Assembly: GCA_026398875.1 (NCBI GenBank)
Contig: JAPLSB010000002.1
Span: forward strand, 1 to 64,000
DNA: 64,000 nucleotides
Direction: 5' to 3'
Origin: Gammaproteobacteria bacterium
GTDB lineage: Bacteria > Pseudomonadota > Gammaproteobacteria > Nevskiales > Nevskiaceae
A program made the translations under genes and the position numbers. The stretch's first letter is position 1. Each line of letters starts with the position of its first letter. Positions 16,342 through 25,236 of the stretch are shown piece after piece. Below the pieces are notes generated by a model. That model did no database searches. It was not told the DNA's origin and worked only from the letters and a program-made list of their open reading frames with translations.

Positions 16342-16489
16342 GCACGGCTGTCGCCGCTGACACGCATGGCAGCCCCGATTCTCCTTTTCGTCCGACTGTG
16401 ATCGACTGACCGCGCCGTTGGCACGGATTTCGATTGCCAACCGACTCGTCAGACCTTGCGGGGTCTCAATCGATGCACGGGAGGGGCGC

Positions 16490-18214
16490 ATGAAAGCATT
16501 CGGAAGCAGGACCGGGATGGCGCGGATCACGGCCGCGCTGGTCGGCAGTGCGTGGTTGCTCGTTGCCGGTGCAGCGCAGGCGGCCGATGCCGGGCCGCCG
16601 CAGCGGCTGATCGTCAAGCTCAAGGACCCCGGAAAGTCGATCGCTGCACATCGGACGCTGGCCACGGCGCTGGCCAGCCGTATCGGCAGCCGTCGCGGAA
16701 TCGCGCTGCAATGGCTGCGCACGACCGGCACCGATGCCGACGTGTTGCGGATCGGTCGCGCGATCGATGCAAGCGAACTCGCCGCGCTGATTGCCGAATT
16801 CGCGACCGAGGCGGGCGTGGAGTACGTCGAAGCGGATCGTCTGCTGCAGCCGACGCTGACCCCGAACGATCCGCGCTACAGCGAGCAGTGGGGCTACTTC
16901 GAAGCCGTTGGCGGCATTCGCGCACCCGCGGCCTGGGATATCACCAACGGTACCGGCGTGATCGTCTCGGTCATCGACACCGGGTACCGCCCGCACGCCG
17001 ATCTGGCGGCCAACATCATTGGCGGCTACGACATGATCAGCGACAAGGCGGTGGCCAACGACGGCAACCTGCGCGACGCCGATGCCCGCGACCCCGGCGA
17101 CTGGGTCGGCAACTTCGAATGCGGTCTGAACCTGTCGCAGAGCAGTTCCTGGCATGGCACCCATGTCGCCGGCACCATCGCGGCGGTCACCGGCAATGCG
17201 CTCGGCGTGTCCGGCGTGGCCTATGGCGCGAAGGTCTTGCCGGTGCGCGGCCTCGGCAAGTGCGGTGGCTACACCTCGGACATCGCCGACGGCATCATCT
17301 GGGCATCCGGCGGCACGGTGCCCGGCGTGCCGGCCAATCCGAACAAGGCGCAGGTGATCAACATGAGCCTCGGTGGCTCGGGCGCCTGTGACAACACCAC
17401 GAAACGCGCGATCGCCGGCGCCAACAGCCGCGGCACAACGGTGGTGGTCGCCGCCGGCAACGACAATGACAATGCAAGCCAGTACAGCCCGGCCAGCTGC
17501 CCGGGCGTGATTGCCGTCGCGGCGGTCGGGCGCAACGGTGGCCGGGCCAGCTACTCGAACTTCGGCAACGTTGTCGCGCTGGCGGCGCCGGGCGGCGACA
17601 GCCGAGCCGCCGGAAATGGCGTGCTGTCGACCCTGAACACCGGGAGCAAGGGGCCGGGCAAGGACGCCTACGCCTTGTATCAGGGCACCAGCATGGCGAC
17701 GCCGCATGTCGCCGGCGTAGCGGCGCTGCTGTACAGCATCAAGCCAACCATCACGCCCGCTGAAGTCAGGACCGCGCTGACCTCGACCGCGCGGGCGTTC
17801 CCGGCCACTTGCAGTGGCTGTGGCACCGGCATCGTCGATGCCGCCGCCGCCGTGGCCTACGTTCAGTCGACGATCGTCGTCGAGCCGCCACCGTTGTGCC
17901 CCGCCGGCTTCACCGGCTACCCGGGCGCGCTGGCTGAAAAGAGCGCCACTGTCGCGCTGCCAAGCGAGAACGGCTTCGTGCTGACGGCGGCGACGACGCT
18001 CGACGGCACGCTCGCGGGTGCTGCGGCAAGCAACCTCGACCTGTATCTGCAGCGCAAGAACGGCAGCGGCTGGTCGATCGTCGCGCGTTCGGACACGGCA
18101 GGCACATCCGCAGAAAACATCAGCTTCGCTGGTGCGTCCGGCAGCACCTATCGCTGGGCCGTCAGGGCCACCGGTGCAGCCGGCAGCTACACGTTCTGCG
18201 CGCGGCCGCAGTAA
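16490..18214 (+). CDS. Secreted S8 (subtilisin-like) serine peptidase
   Basis: 574 aa from ATG 16490, preceded by GGGAGGGG. Signal peptide 1-31 (LVAGAAQA). An inhibitor-type propeptide follows (RLIVKLKDPGKS to EYVEADRLLQP, about 35-118). The catalytic domain carries the Asp in SVIDTGYRPHADL, the His in WHGTHVAGT and the Ser in YQGTSMATPHVAG, with the oxyanion Asn in VVAAGND. Cys pairs suggest an extracellular fold. After an EPPPLCPAG linker, the last 90 or so residues look like a pre-peptidase C-terminal (PPC) domain (NLDLYLQRKNG, YRWAVRATGAAGSYTFC), often removed during maturation. It stands as a single gene with its own terminator. Confidence 0.93.
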   Translation: MKAFGSRTGMARITAALVGSAWLLVAGAAQAADAGPPQRLIVKLKDPGKSIAAHRTLATALASRIGSRRGIALQWLRTTGTDADVLRIGRAIDASELAALIAEFATEAGVEYVEADRLLQPTLTPNDPRYSEQWGYFEAVGGIRAPAAWDITNGTGVIVSVIDTGYRPHADLAANIIGGYDMISDKAVANDGNLRDADARDPGDWVGNFECGLNLSQSSSWHGTHVAGTIAAVTGNALGVSGVAYGAKVLPVRGLGKCGGYTSDIADGIIWASGGTVPGVPANPNKAQVINMSLGGSGACDNTTKRAIAGANSRGTTVVVAAGNDNDNASQYSPASCPGVIAVAAVGRNGGRASYSNFGNVVALAAPGGDSRAAGNGVLSTLNTGSKGPGKDAYALYQGTSMATPHVAGVAALLYSIKPTITPAEVRTALTSTARAFPATCSGCGTGIVDAAAAVAYVQSTIVVEPPPLCPAGFTGYPGALAEKSATVALPSENGFVLTAATTLDGTLAGAAASNLDLYLQRKNGSGWSIVARSDTAGTSAENISFAGASGSTYRWAVRATGAAGSYTFCARPQ

Positions 18215-18241
18215 GTTCTGGCGGAAGGCTTGTCGGCCCGA

Positions 18242-18271
18242 GGCCCCGCAGATGCTTGCGGGGCCTTTTTG
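18242..18271 (+). terminator. Rho-independent terminator of the S8 peptidase gene
   Basis: A perfect 9-bp stem, GGCCCCGCA / TGCGGGGCC, with a 6-base loop followed by TTTTTG, 27 bp after the peptidase stop. It also lies ahead of the convergent AraC-type gene. Confidence 0.9.
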
Positions 18272-18309
18272 TTGCCAGACCTATCCGAAGCTTGGTCGAC
18301 GGCGATCGC

Positions 18310-19335
18310 TCAGCCGGGCTTCCACCGGCTGGGCGCCACGCCGGTCCAGCGCCGGAACGCGTGCGTGAAGCTGGACGTGTCGGAGAAGCCGAGCAGATAC
18401 GTGATTTCGCTGATCGAATGCCGCGCTTCGCGCAGGTAGGACATCGCCAGTTCGCGGCGCAAGTCATCGAGCACGTCCTGGTAGCGCGTGCCCTCATCGG
18501 CCAGCCGCCGTTGCAGGCTGCGGCTCGACAGATGCAGCGCTTCGGCGGCCTTGTCCTGTGATGGCTCGCCCCGTGGCAGCTGTTCGATCAGCACGGCGCG
18601 CAGCCGTTCGCGGATCAGCAGCTTGCCGAAGCGGGCGAGGTAGCGCGCCGCCACTTCATCGTTGTGCCGGGCCAGTTCCGGGTTGGCGAATTCCAGCGGC
18701 GCATCGAAGTCGGCAGCAGTGAACAGCAGCACGTTCTCGCTGGCGCCGAACACGATCGGACAGCGGAACGCGCGCTGCCAGGGACCGGGGTCAGCGGGCT
18801 CCGCGCGGCGCATCCGGACTTCCAGTGGCGCATGGTCGCGTCGATACAGGCCGCGGCACAGGCGCACGACGACGAACGCGAAGGCATCGACCGCTTCCGG
18901 AATCGGCGCGTGACCATCGGCGGTCGCGGCGATCTCGTAGCGGCAGGTGCTGCCATCGCAGGAGAAGCGCAGCTCGGCACCGTCGCTGACCACGCGGAAG
19001 TAGCGGATCAGCCGTTCGAAGGCCTCGCGCAAGGTCGTCGACGCGACCAGCGAATAGCCGAGCGCGTGGAAGCTCAGCACGCCGGCTTCGCGAGCCACCT
19101 TCAGCGCGAACGCCGGATCGCCGGTGGCCTCGACCGCCATCTGCCAGAGCCGGTTGGTGCGGGCGACCGGATAGCGCGCCTGCGCATCGGCGAGCGCGGC
19201 GATGTCGAGGCCGGCTTCGGCGAACAGCGCGGCGCTGTCGACGCCGGCGACATCGAGCGACTTGCGAATGCCACGCGCCCAGCTGGTCAATGTGGTGGCG
19301 GTGGTGACCGGGGACTTGTCGTGAACAGACAACAT
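18310..19335 (-). CDS. AraC-family regulator with an N-terminal AraC-binding-type domain
   Basis: 341 aa. Residues about 20-210 match the arabinose-binding-type N-terminal domain found in OruR/ArgR-like AraC regulators (YPVARTNRLWQMAVEATGDP and FHALGYSLVASTTLREAFE). The C-terminal double helix-turn-helix shows LHLSSRSLQRRLADEGTRYQ and ISEITYLLGFSDTSSFTHAF, ending RRWTGVAPSRWK. Regulators of this subgroup often control lipid or aromatic catabolism. It diverges from the desaturase gene at 19420 across 84 bp, so that gene is the likeliest target; this is inferred from position only. Confidence 0.88.
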   Translation of the reverse strand: MLSVHDKSPVTTATTLTSWARGIRKSLDVAGVDSAALFAEAGLDIAALADAQARYPVARTNRLWQMAVEATGDPAFALKVAREAGVLSFHALGYSLVASTTLREAFERLIRYFRVVSDGAELRFSCDGSTCRYEIAATADGHAPIPEAVDAFAFVVVRLCRGLYRRDHAPLEVRMRRAEPADPGPWQRAFRCPIVFGASENVLLFTAADFDAPLEFANPELARHNDEVAARYLARFGKLLIRERLRAVLIEQLPRGEPSQDKAAEALHLSSRSLQRRLADEGTRYQDVLDDLRRELAMSYLREARHSISEITYLLGFSDTSSFTHAFRRWTGVAPSRWKPG

Positions 19336-19419
19336 CGTGGCGTCGGCGATCAGGCGGTGAGGTCAGCTGCGAAGAACAATGCGACGCATCGTAACCCCAC
19401 GTTGCACGAGGAGCGTTGA

Positions 19420-20463
19420 GTGAGCACCGTCGACCCGAGCCGCATGACCGATGAACAGAAGGCCGCCCACATCAAGGCCGTCGTGACCGCCGAAGGCCAG
19501 CGCCTGCGCGAGCGCTATCCGATCCTGAAATCGCAGGATGCGATCGGGGCAGCGATCCTCGCGTTCGCCTGGGCCGGCATCGTCGCCAGCGGCTGGGCGT
19601 ACTACGAAGGTTTGATCAGCGCCTGGCTGTGCATTCCGCTGGTGGCGATGTTCGCGTCGCTGACCCACGAGCTGGAACACGACCTGATCCACTGGATGTA
19701 CTTCAAGAAGCAGCCGAACAAGACCCCGTACGCGCATCACGCGATGATGGCGCTGGTCTGGCTGGCGCGGCCGACGACGATCAACCCGTGGGCGCGTCGC
19801 ACGCTGCACTTCAACCACCACAAGTTCTCCGGTCAGGCCAATGATCTGGAAGAACGCGCGATCACCAATGGCGAAGCTTGGGGCATCAAGCGCCTGTTCA
19901 TGACCGGCGACAACCTGCTGTCGGTGGCGCTGCGGATGGGCAAGGTGCCGAAGCACAAGCGGCTGAAGCTGTTTGTCAGCGCTGCGGCCGGCTACTTCCC
20001 GCTCGGTTGGGTGCAGATCGGCCTCTGGTACAACTTCCTCGGCTTCCACGCGCTGAACGGGCTGGCGCTGCTGGCCGGTACCGAGATCGCCTGGTGGAGC
20101 TGGATCGAATCGACGATGCAGGTCGTCAACTTCCTGGTCGTCGCGTGGATCGCGCCAAACGTGCTGCGCAGCTTCTGCCTGCACTTCGTCAGCTCGAACA
20201 TGCATTACTTCGGCGATGTCGAGCCGGGCAACGAACTGCAGCAGTGCCAGGTGTTGAACGCCTGGTGGATGACGCCGTTCCACCTGTTCTGCTTCAACTT
20301 CGGCTCGACGCACGCGATCCATCACTTCGTCGTCAAGGAGCCGTTCTACATCCGCCAGATGACGGCACCTGTCGCCCACAAGGTGATGCGCGAGATGGGC
20401 GTGCGCTTCAACGACATCGGCACCTTCAAGCGCGCCAACCGCTGGGCCCGCGCCGCGGCCTAA
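19420..20463 (+). CDS. Membrane fatty acid desaturase/hydroxylase-family protein
   Basis: 347 aa with GTG start and GAGGAG about 6 nt upstream. The three histidine clusters of the membrane di-iron desaturase family are present: HELEHDLIH, HFNHH and HAIHH, plus SSNMHYFGD. Four or so hydrophobic helices surround them (AAILAFAWAGIVASGWAYY; WLCIPLVAMFASL; around VSAAAGYFPLGWV; VVNFLVVAWIAP). Such enzymes use O2 and an electron donor to desaturate or hydroxylate lipid chains at the inner membrane. Adjacent to a divergent AraC-type regulator and convergent with an acyl-CoA synthetase. The substrate is not predictable. Confidence 0.85.
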   Translation: MSTVDPSRMTDEQKAAHIKAVVTAEGQRLRERYPILKSQDAIGAAILAFAWAGIVASGWAYYEGLISAWLCIPLVAMFASLTHELEHDLIHWMYFKKQPNKTPYAHHAMMALVWLARPTTINPWARRTLHFNHHKFSGQANDLEERAITNGEAWGIKRLFMTGDNLLSVALRMGKVPKHKRLKLFVSAAAGYFPLGWVQIGLWYNFLGFHALNGLALLAGTEIAWWSWIESTMQVVNFLVVAWIAPNVLRSFCLHFVSSNMHYFGDVEPGNELQQCQVLNAWWMTPFHLFCFNFGSTHAIHHFVVKEPFYIRQMTAPVAHKVMREMGVRFNDIGTFKRANRWARAAA

Positions 20464-20477
20464 TGCCGGGGTGAGCA

Positions 20478-20521
20478 GCGCCGCCCCTGGTGCACATCAG
20501 GGGCGGCGCTTTCGCGTTTTT
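20478..20521 (+). terminator. Rho-independent terminator, convergent genes
   Basis: A 12-bp perfect stem, GCGCCGCCCCTG / CAGGGGCGGCGC, with an 8-base loop and then TTTCGCGTTTTT, just past the desaturase stop and abutting the convergent synthetase stop at 20520. Confidence 0.85.
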
Positions 20522-22088
20522 AGCCGGTCGCGAACATCTGCTCGGAACCGGTGTGGGCCTTGCGCAGTTCACGCTTCAGGATCTTGCCGGCGGTGTTGCG
20601 CGGCAGCGTCGGCACGAAGATCACCTGCTTCGGCACCTTGTATGGCGCCAGGGTCGTCTTCGAATGGGCGATCAGCTCGTCGGCCCCGGCGCTGGCACCA
20701 TCGCGCAGCACTACGAACGCCGCGACCGCTTCGATCCACTTCGGATCGGGCAGCGCCACAACGGCCACTTCCGACACCGCGGCATGGGTCAGCAGCGCTT
20801 CCTCGACTTCGCGGCTGGCCACCAGCACGCCGCCGGTGTTGATCACGTCCTTGACCCGGTCGGCGATGAACAGATAGCCCTCGGCATCGAAGTAGCCGAG
20901 ATCGCCGGAGCGGAACCAGCCGCCGGCAAAGGCTTCGGCGGTCTGCTCCGGCTTGTTCCAGTAACCGAGCGTCAATTGCGGACTGCGGTGGACGATTTCG
21001 CCCAGCACGCCCGGTGCGCAGTCGTTGAACTGGTCATCGACGACGCGGGTCTCGACATTGAACACCGGCCGCCCGCAGGACGCCGGCCGCGCCTCGTGCT
21101 CATGCGGCCGCAGCACGGTGGCCATCGGCGCGATTTCGGTCTGGCCATAGCAGTTGAACGGCTGGGCTTTCGGCAGCCGCTGACGCAGCTCCTGCAGCAC
21201 CGGCACCGGCATGATCGACGCGCCGTAATAGACCTTCTCCAGCGAGGACAGATCGTGGGTCGCGAAGTCCGGATGGCGCAGCAGGCTGATCCAGACCGTC
21301 GGCGGCGCGAAGAACGAGGTGATCTTCTCGCGCTCGATCAGCTCCAGCACGCGCGCCGGCACCGGGGCGTCGATGATCATCTGCCAGGCGCCGACCAGCA
21401 GATGCGGCATCGTGAACACATGCATCTGGGCCGTGTGATACAGCGGCAGCGCGGCCAGTGCGCGATCGGATTCGCGCAGTTCCAGATCCTGGATGCAGGT
21501 CTGGTATTCGGCCTGGATGCCGGCGTGGCCGAGCATCGCGCCCTTCGGCGCAGCCGTGGTGCCGGACGTGTACAGGAACTGCGCAACCGCCGTGTCGTCG
21601 ACCGGGTACTCGGCGTCCGGCAGCGGGCCGGACTGGGCCACGCTCAGCAGGTCTTCGCCCGGCGCGCCACGCAGCAGGCGCGTCGTCGGCTGCGCCGTAC
21701 CGAGCACGGCCAGATTGGCGACCAGATCGGGATCGCTGAGCACCAGCGCGGCACCGGACTGCTGCACCAGATAGATCAGCTCGTCGCCGGTCAGCGCGTA
21801 GTTGATCGGCACGTGAATCGCGCCAAGCCGGGTGCAGCCGAGGAAGGCGATCAGGTAGGCGTCGGAGTTCTTGCCGTAGCACAACACCCGGTCACCGGCC
21901 TTCAGACCGAGGCTCGCGTAGAAAAACGCGACGCGGTCGGCGGCCTGGTTCAGGTCATCGAAACTCCAGTTGCGCTCGGCATAGTTCAAGGCCACGCGGT
22001 TGCGCTGGCGGCGGGCGCTGCGACGCAGCGCATCGCCCAGCGTGTTGCGGCGGGCACGGACGATCTCGGGAGAAAGGCTCAGGCTCAC
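20520..22088 (-). CDS. AMP-forming acyl-CoA synthetase (medium/aryl-acid FadD type)
   Basis: 522 aa. Adenylate-forming motifs: QFLYTSGTTAAPKGAMLGH (A3), NCYGQTEIAP (A5), GGWFRSGDLGYFD (A7), ADRVKDVINTGG (A8) and PRNTAGKILKRELR with the catalytic A10 Lys. The form differs from the two longer synthetases in this window and resembles the CaiC/FadD3-like group that handles medium-chain, branched or aryl acids. It is a single gene on the minus strand; 149 bp separate its start from the purine operon's last gene, which is transcribed toward it. Confidence 0.88.
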   Translation of the reverse strand: MSLSLSPEIVRARRNTLGDALRRSARRQRNRVALNYAERNWSFDDLNQAADRVAFFYASLGLKAGDRVLCYGKNSDAYLIAFLGCTRLGAIHVPINYALTGDELIYLVQQSGAALVLSDPDLVANLAVLGTAQPTTRLLRGAPGEDLLSVAQSGPLPDAEYPVDDTAVAQFLYTSGTTAAPKGAMLGHAGIQAEYQTCIQDLELRESDRALAALPLYHTAQMHVFTMPHLLVGAWQMIIDAPVPARVLELIEREKITSFFAPPTVWISLLRHPDFATHDLSSLEKVYYGASIMPVPVLQELRQRLPKAQPFNCYGQTEIAPMATVLRPHEHEARPASCGRPVFNVETRVVDDQFNDCAPGVLGEIVHRSPQLTLGYWNKPEQTAEAFAGGWFRSGDLGYFDAEGYLFIADRVKDVINTGGVLVASREVEEALLTHAAVSEVAVVALPDPKWIEAVAAFVVLRDGASAGADELIAHSKTTLAPYKVPKQVIFVPTLPRNTAGKILKRELRKAHTGSEQMFATG

Positions 22089-22237
22089 AGTGTGGTTCTC
22101 GCAATGGTGATGGTGGCGACGGGACTTGTGCCGTCGCCTTGTCTTGTCAGCGCCGAAAGATACCGATTCGGCCGACCCAATGGCACCACCCGGTCGGGTC
22201 GGGCTGGGCTTGCCTCGGCTGTCGCAGCCGATGCCGC

Positions 22238-23497
22238 TCAGTCGGCCAGCAGTTCCGCGAGCATCGCGGCAACGGTGGCCGTCGCGCCCTTCAGATCACG
22301 CAGCCGCAGGCATTCGTCGGCGCCATGGCCGTTGGCCTCGGCCAAGGTCCGGGGGCCGGCGCCGTACAGCACGGTCGGAATGCCGGCCGCAGCGTAATGG
22401 CGGGCGTCGGTGTACAGCGGTACGCCGTGTTCGGCGATCGCGGTGCCAAGGAAAACTTCGCCGTGACGCTGCAGCGCATCGGTCAGCTGGTCCGCGCCGG
22501 GCAGCTTGACCAGCGGCTGCGCCAGCATCAGCTGGCGCACCTCGACCTGAATGCCCGGATAGCGCGCAGCCGCTTCGGCGATCAGCGCGCGCAACGTGGC
22601 TTCGGCGGCAGCGGCGGATTCCTCCGGAATGATTCGCCGGTCGATGCGGAAGCTGACCCGATCCGGCACCACGTTGGTGTTGATGCCGCCCTTGATCAGG
22701 CCGATGTTCAGGGTCGGCGTGTCGATGCCGGCCGTGGCCGAATGGACATGAGCCAGTGCGGCGCGCGAGTCATAGAGTGCCGCGAGGATGCCGGTCGCCG
22801 CCTCCAGTGCATCGACAGCCGCCTTCGGCATCGCGGCATGGCCCTGGAGACCATGGACGTTGACTTCCAGATGCAGACAGCCGTTGTGGGCCGTGGTCAC
22901 GGCGTAGGCGAAGCCGGCCGACAGCGCGAAGTCCGGTCGCGTCAGGCCCTTGCGCAGCAGCCAGGCCGGGCCGATCTCGCCGCCGACTTCCTCGTCGTAG
23001 GTGAAATGCAGTTCCACCGAGCCGCGCAGCCGCAGCTCGCCTCGGGCGACCAGCCGCTGCAGCGCCTGCAGCGCGAAGCTGTAGGTGGCGAAGTCGGATT
23101 TCGACACCGCCACGCCGCGGCCGATCATCACTGGGCCGTGCTCGGGATCGTCGCGAATCACCGCGCCATACGGATCGACCGACCAGCCGGCACCGGGCGC
23201 GACGACATCGCCATGGGCGTTCAGCGCGATGCATGGGCCGGCACTGCCGAACGACTGGCGCACGATCAGATTGGTTGCCGAGATCATGCCGACGGCGGCC
23301 AGATCATCCGTGCCGACCGGGTGCACTTCCACCGCATGGCCAAGCTGCTTCAGCAGTTCTGCAGCACGTTGGCCGTGGGGCGCGCAGTCGCCGGGCGGGT
23401 TGTCGCTCGGTACCTTGACCAGTTCGGCAAGGAACGCGACCGAAGCCGCGAAGCCGGCCTCGACCTCGCGCAGGATCGCTGTCTGCACTGGCGTCAT
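22238..23497 (-). CDS. M20-family (ArgE/DapE-like) metallohydrolase, last gene of the purine operon
   Basis: 419 aa. The zinc site motifs of M20 enzymes are visible: NAHGDVV (first His, Asp), YDEEVGGEIGPAWL (catalytic Glu and ligand) and ARHYAAAGIPTVLYGAGP near the C-terminus. The dimerisation/lid domain starts at about VNVHGLQGHAAMP. Its start overlaps the uraD-allC stop by 4 bp, so translation is coupled. General family members deacylate N-acyl amino acids, but both allantoate and ureidoglycolate amidohydrolases are also M20 proteins. Its place after allantoate hydrolysis suggests a later step, such as ureidoglycine or ureidoglycolate hydrolysis; this is inference. Confidence 0.75.
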   Translation of the reverse strand: MTPVQTAILREVEAGFAASVAFLAELVKVPSDNPPGDCAPHGQRAAELLKQLGHAVEVHPVGTDDLAAVGMISATNLIVRQSFGSAGPCIALNAHGDVVAPGAGWSVDPYGAVIRDDPEHGPVMIGRGVAVSKSDFATYSFALQALQRLVARGELRLRGSVELHFTYDEEVGGEIGPAWLLRKGLTRPDFALSAGFAYAVTTAHNGCLHLEVNVHGLQGHAAMPKAAVDALEAATGILAALYDSRAALAHVHSATAGIDTPTLNIGLIKGGINTNVVPDRVSFRIDRRIIPEESAAAAEATLRALIAEAAARYPGIQVEVRQLMLAQPLVKLPGADQLTDALQRHGEVFLGTAIAEHGVPLYTDARHYAAAGIPTVLYGAGPRTLAEANGHGADECLRLRDLKGATATVAAMLAELLAD

Positions 23498-25236
23498 GCC
23501 GGGACCTTCACGGTGGTCAGGAAGTCGATGAAGGCGGCAGCGGCGAGCTGGGCATCGTCTGCAGTCATGGTTTCCTCGGGGTGGTGGCTGATGCCGCCAT
23601 TGCCGCAGCGGACGAACAGCATCGCGACCGGTGCGATGCGCGCCATCATCATCGCGTCATGGCCGGCACCGCTCGGCAGATGGCGGACCGGAGCCTGATC
23701 GGCGGTCCGGCCGATCGCCGCCGCCAGCGCCTGTTGCAGCGCCGGGTCGCAAGGCGTGGCCGCGACATCGTGGACCTTGCGGCAGTCGATGACGACGCCG
23801 CGGCGCTGCGCCAGCGCCTCGATGAACGCGAACAGCTCCGCCGCCGCTGCAGCGCGCTGCGTGTCATCCGGTGCGCGCAGGTCGATCGACAGTTCGCAGC
23901 GTCCGGGAATGACGTTGACCGCGCCGTTCGGCACCGTCAGCGTGCCAACCGTGGCGACGACGCCGTCATGGCGGCTGGCGATCCGTTCGACGGCGAGCAC
24001 CACTTCGGCGGCCGCGGCGGCCGCATCGCGGCGCAAGTTCATCGGCACCGTGCCGGCATGGCCAGCAAGCCCGGTGATGCTCAGCAGATGCCGCTCCGCA
24101 CCGTTGATGGCGGTGACCACGCCGAGCGGGCGACCTTCATCGAGCAGTACCGGACCCTGCTCGATGTGCACTTCGACGAACGCGGCGACCTGTGCCGGGT
24201 CACGCGCCAGCTGCGGAATCGTCGCCGCGTCGTGTCCGGCCTGCTGCAGCGCTTCGGCCAGCGATACGCCTTCACTGTCGCGACGGGCCAGCAGCATCGG
24301 ATCGAAGTGTCCGGCCAGTGCGCTGGAGCCGAGGAAGGTCGACTTGAAGCGCACGCCTTCCTCGTCGCTGAAGGCGACGATCTCGATATCGAACGGCAGC
24401 CGGGTGCCGGTCTGGCGCAGTCGGCGCACGGCGACGATCGGCAGCACGATGCCGAGCCGGCCGTCGTAGCGCCCGCCGTTGATCACCGTGTCGTAATGAG
24501 AGCCGGTGATCAGCGTCCGTGCGTCGCTGTGCAAGCCCGGCCAGCGGCCGACGACATTGCCGATCGCGTCGATGTGCGCGTCAAGACCGGCTTCGAGCAT
24601 CCAGTCGCGAAGCAGGCCGGCGGTTGCCTGATGGACCGGCGTCATGCAGGTGCAGGTCAGCGCGCCGCCCTGTTCGCTGAGCCAGGCGAGACGCTCGCAC
24701 ATCGCGATGATTTCGTCGCCGGCCGGCTCGCTGATCCGGTCGACCAGCCGGAATGCCGCAATCCGGCCGATCTCGTGCAGCGCGCGAGCGAATTCCACCG
24801 CCTCGTCGTTGAGCAGACGATCGGCCATCGCGGCGATGATCGAGGCGCGGCTGTGGCCCTTGACCGCGATGATGAACGGGAAGCCGAAGCGCGCGCGGTA
24901 GGCGGCGTTCAGCGTGTGCAGCCGCTCGAACTCGGCCGGCGTGCAGCGATTCAGGCCGGCGCCGCTTTGCTCGCGCTGCGACTCCTCGGTGATGTCGCCG
25001 GCAATTGCGGCCTTGCCGGCCAGTTCGGGGTGCGCGCAGATCAGCGCCAGCTGGGTGTTGCGCGGTGCCGCGAACATCGCGGCATTCAGTGCATCGAGCA
25101 GTTCCAGCCGCGACTGGAACGGCCCACCGTCGATCGCCGCTTCGGCCACCCACGGCGAGTGCTCGTAGATGCCGTCGAGCGCGGCGACGAAGCCGGTCCT
25201 GTCCAGCGCGTTCAGTTCGGAAAGGGGAATCAGCAT
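23494..25236 (-). CDS. uraD-allC: Bifunctional OHCU decarboxylase / allantoate amidohydrolase
   Basis: 580 aa fusion. Residues 1-165 are a UraD domain, decarboxylating 2-oxo-4-hydroxy-4-carboxy-5-ureidoimidazoline to S-allantoin; ICAHPELAGKAA holds the catalytic His, with EESQREQSGAGL and RFGFPFIIAVKGHS following. Residues about 170-580 are an M20 allantoate amidohydrolase: TGSHYDTVINGGRYDGRLG, AFSDEEGVRF, AFVEVHIEQGPVLLDEG, GLAGHAGTVPM and SGAGHDAMMMA supply metal ligands and substrate contacts. It overlaps puuE by 7 bp upstream and the M20 gene by 4 bp downstream. The two domains act on either side of the PuuE step, so the fusion links steps that are not directly consecutive. Confidence 0.92.
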   Translation of the reverse strand: MLIPLSELNALDRTGFVAALDGIYEHSPWVAEAAIDGGPFQSRLELLDALNAAMFAAPRNTQLALICAHPELAGKAAIAGDITEESQREQSGAGLNRCTPAEFERLHTLNAAYRARFGFPFIIAVKGHSRASIIAAMADRLLNDEAVEFARALHEIGRIAAFRLVDRISEPAGDEIIAMCERLAWLSEQGGALTCTCMTPVHQATAGLLRDWMLEAGLDAHIDAIGNVVGRWPGLHSDARTLITGSHYDTVINGGRYDGRLGIVLPIVAVRRLRQTGTRLPFDIEIVAFSDEEGVRFKSTFLGSSALAGHFDPMLLARRDSEGVSLAEALQQAGHDAATIPQLARDPAQVAAFVEVHIEQGPVLLDEGRPLGVVTAINGAERHLLSITGLAGHAGTVPMNLRRDAAAAAAEVVLAVERIASRHDGVVATVGTLTVPNGAVNVIPGRCELSIDLRAPDDTQRAAAAAELFAFIEALAQRRGVVIDCRKVHDVAATPCDPALQQALAAAIGRTADQAPVRHLPSGAGHDAMMMARIAPVAMLFVRCGNGGISHHPEETMTADDAQLAAAAFIDFLTTVKVPA

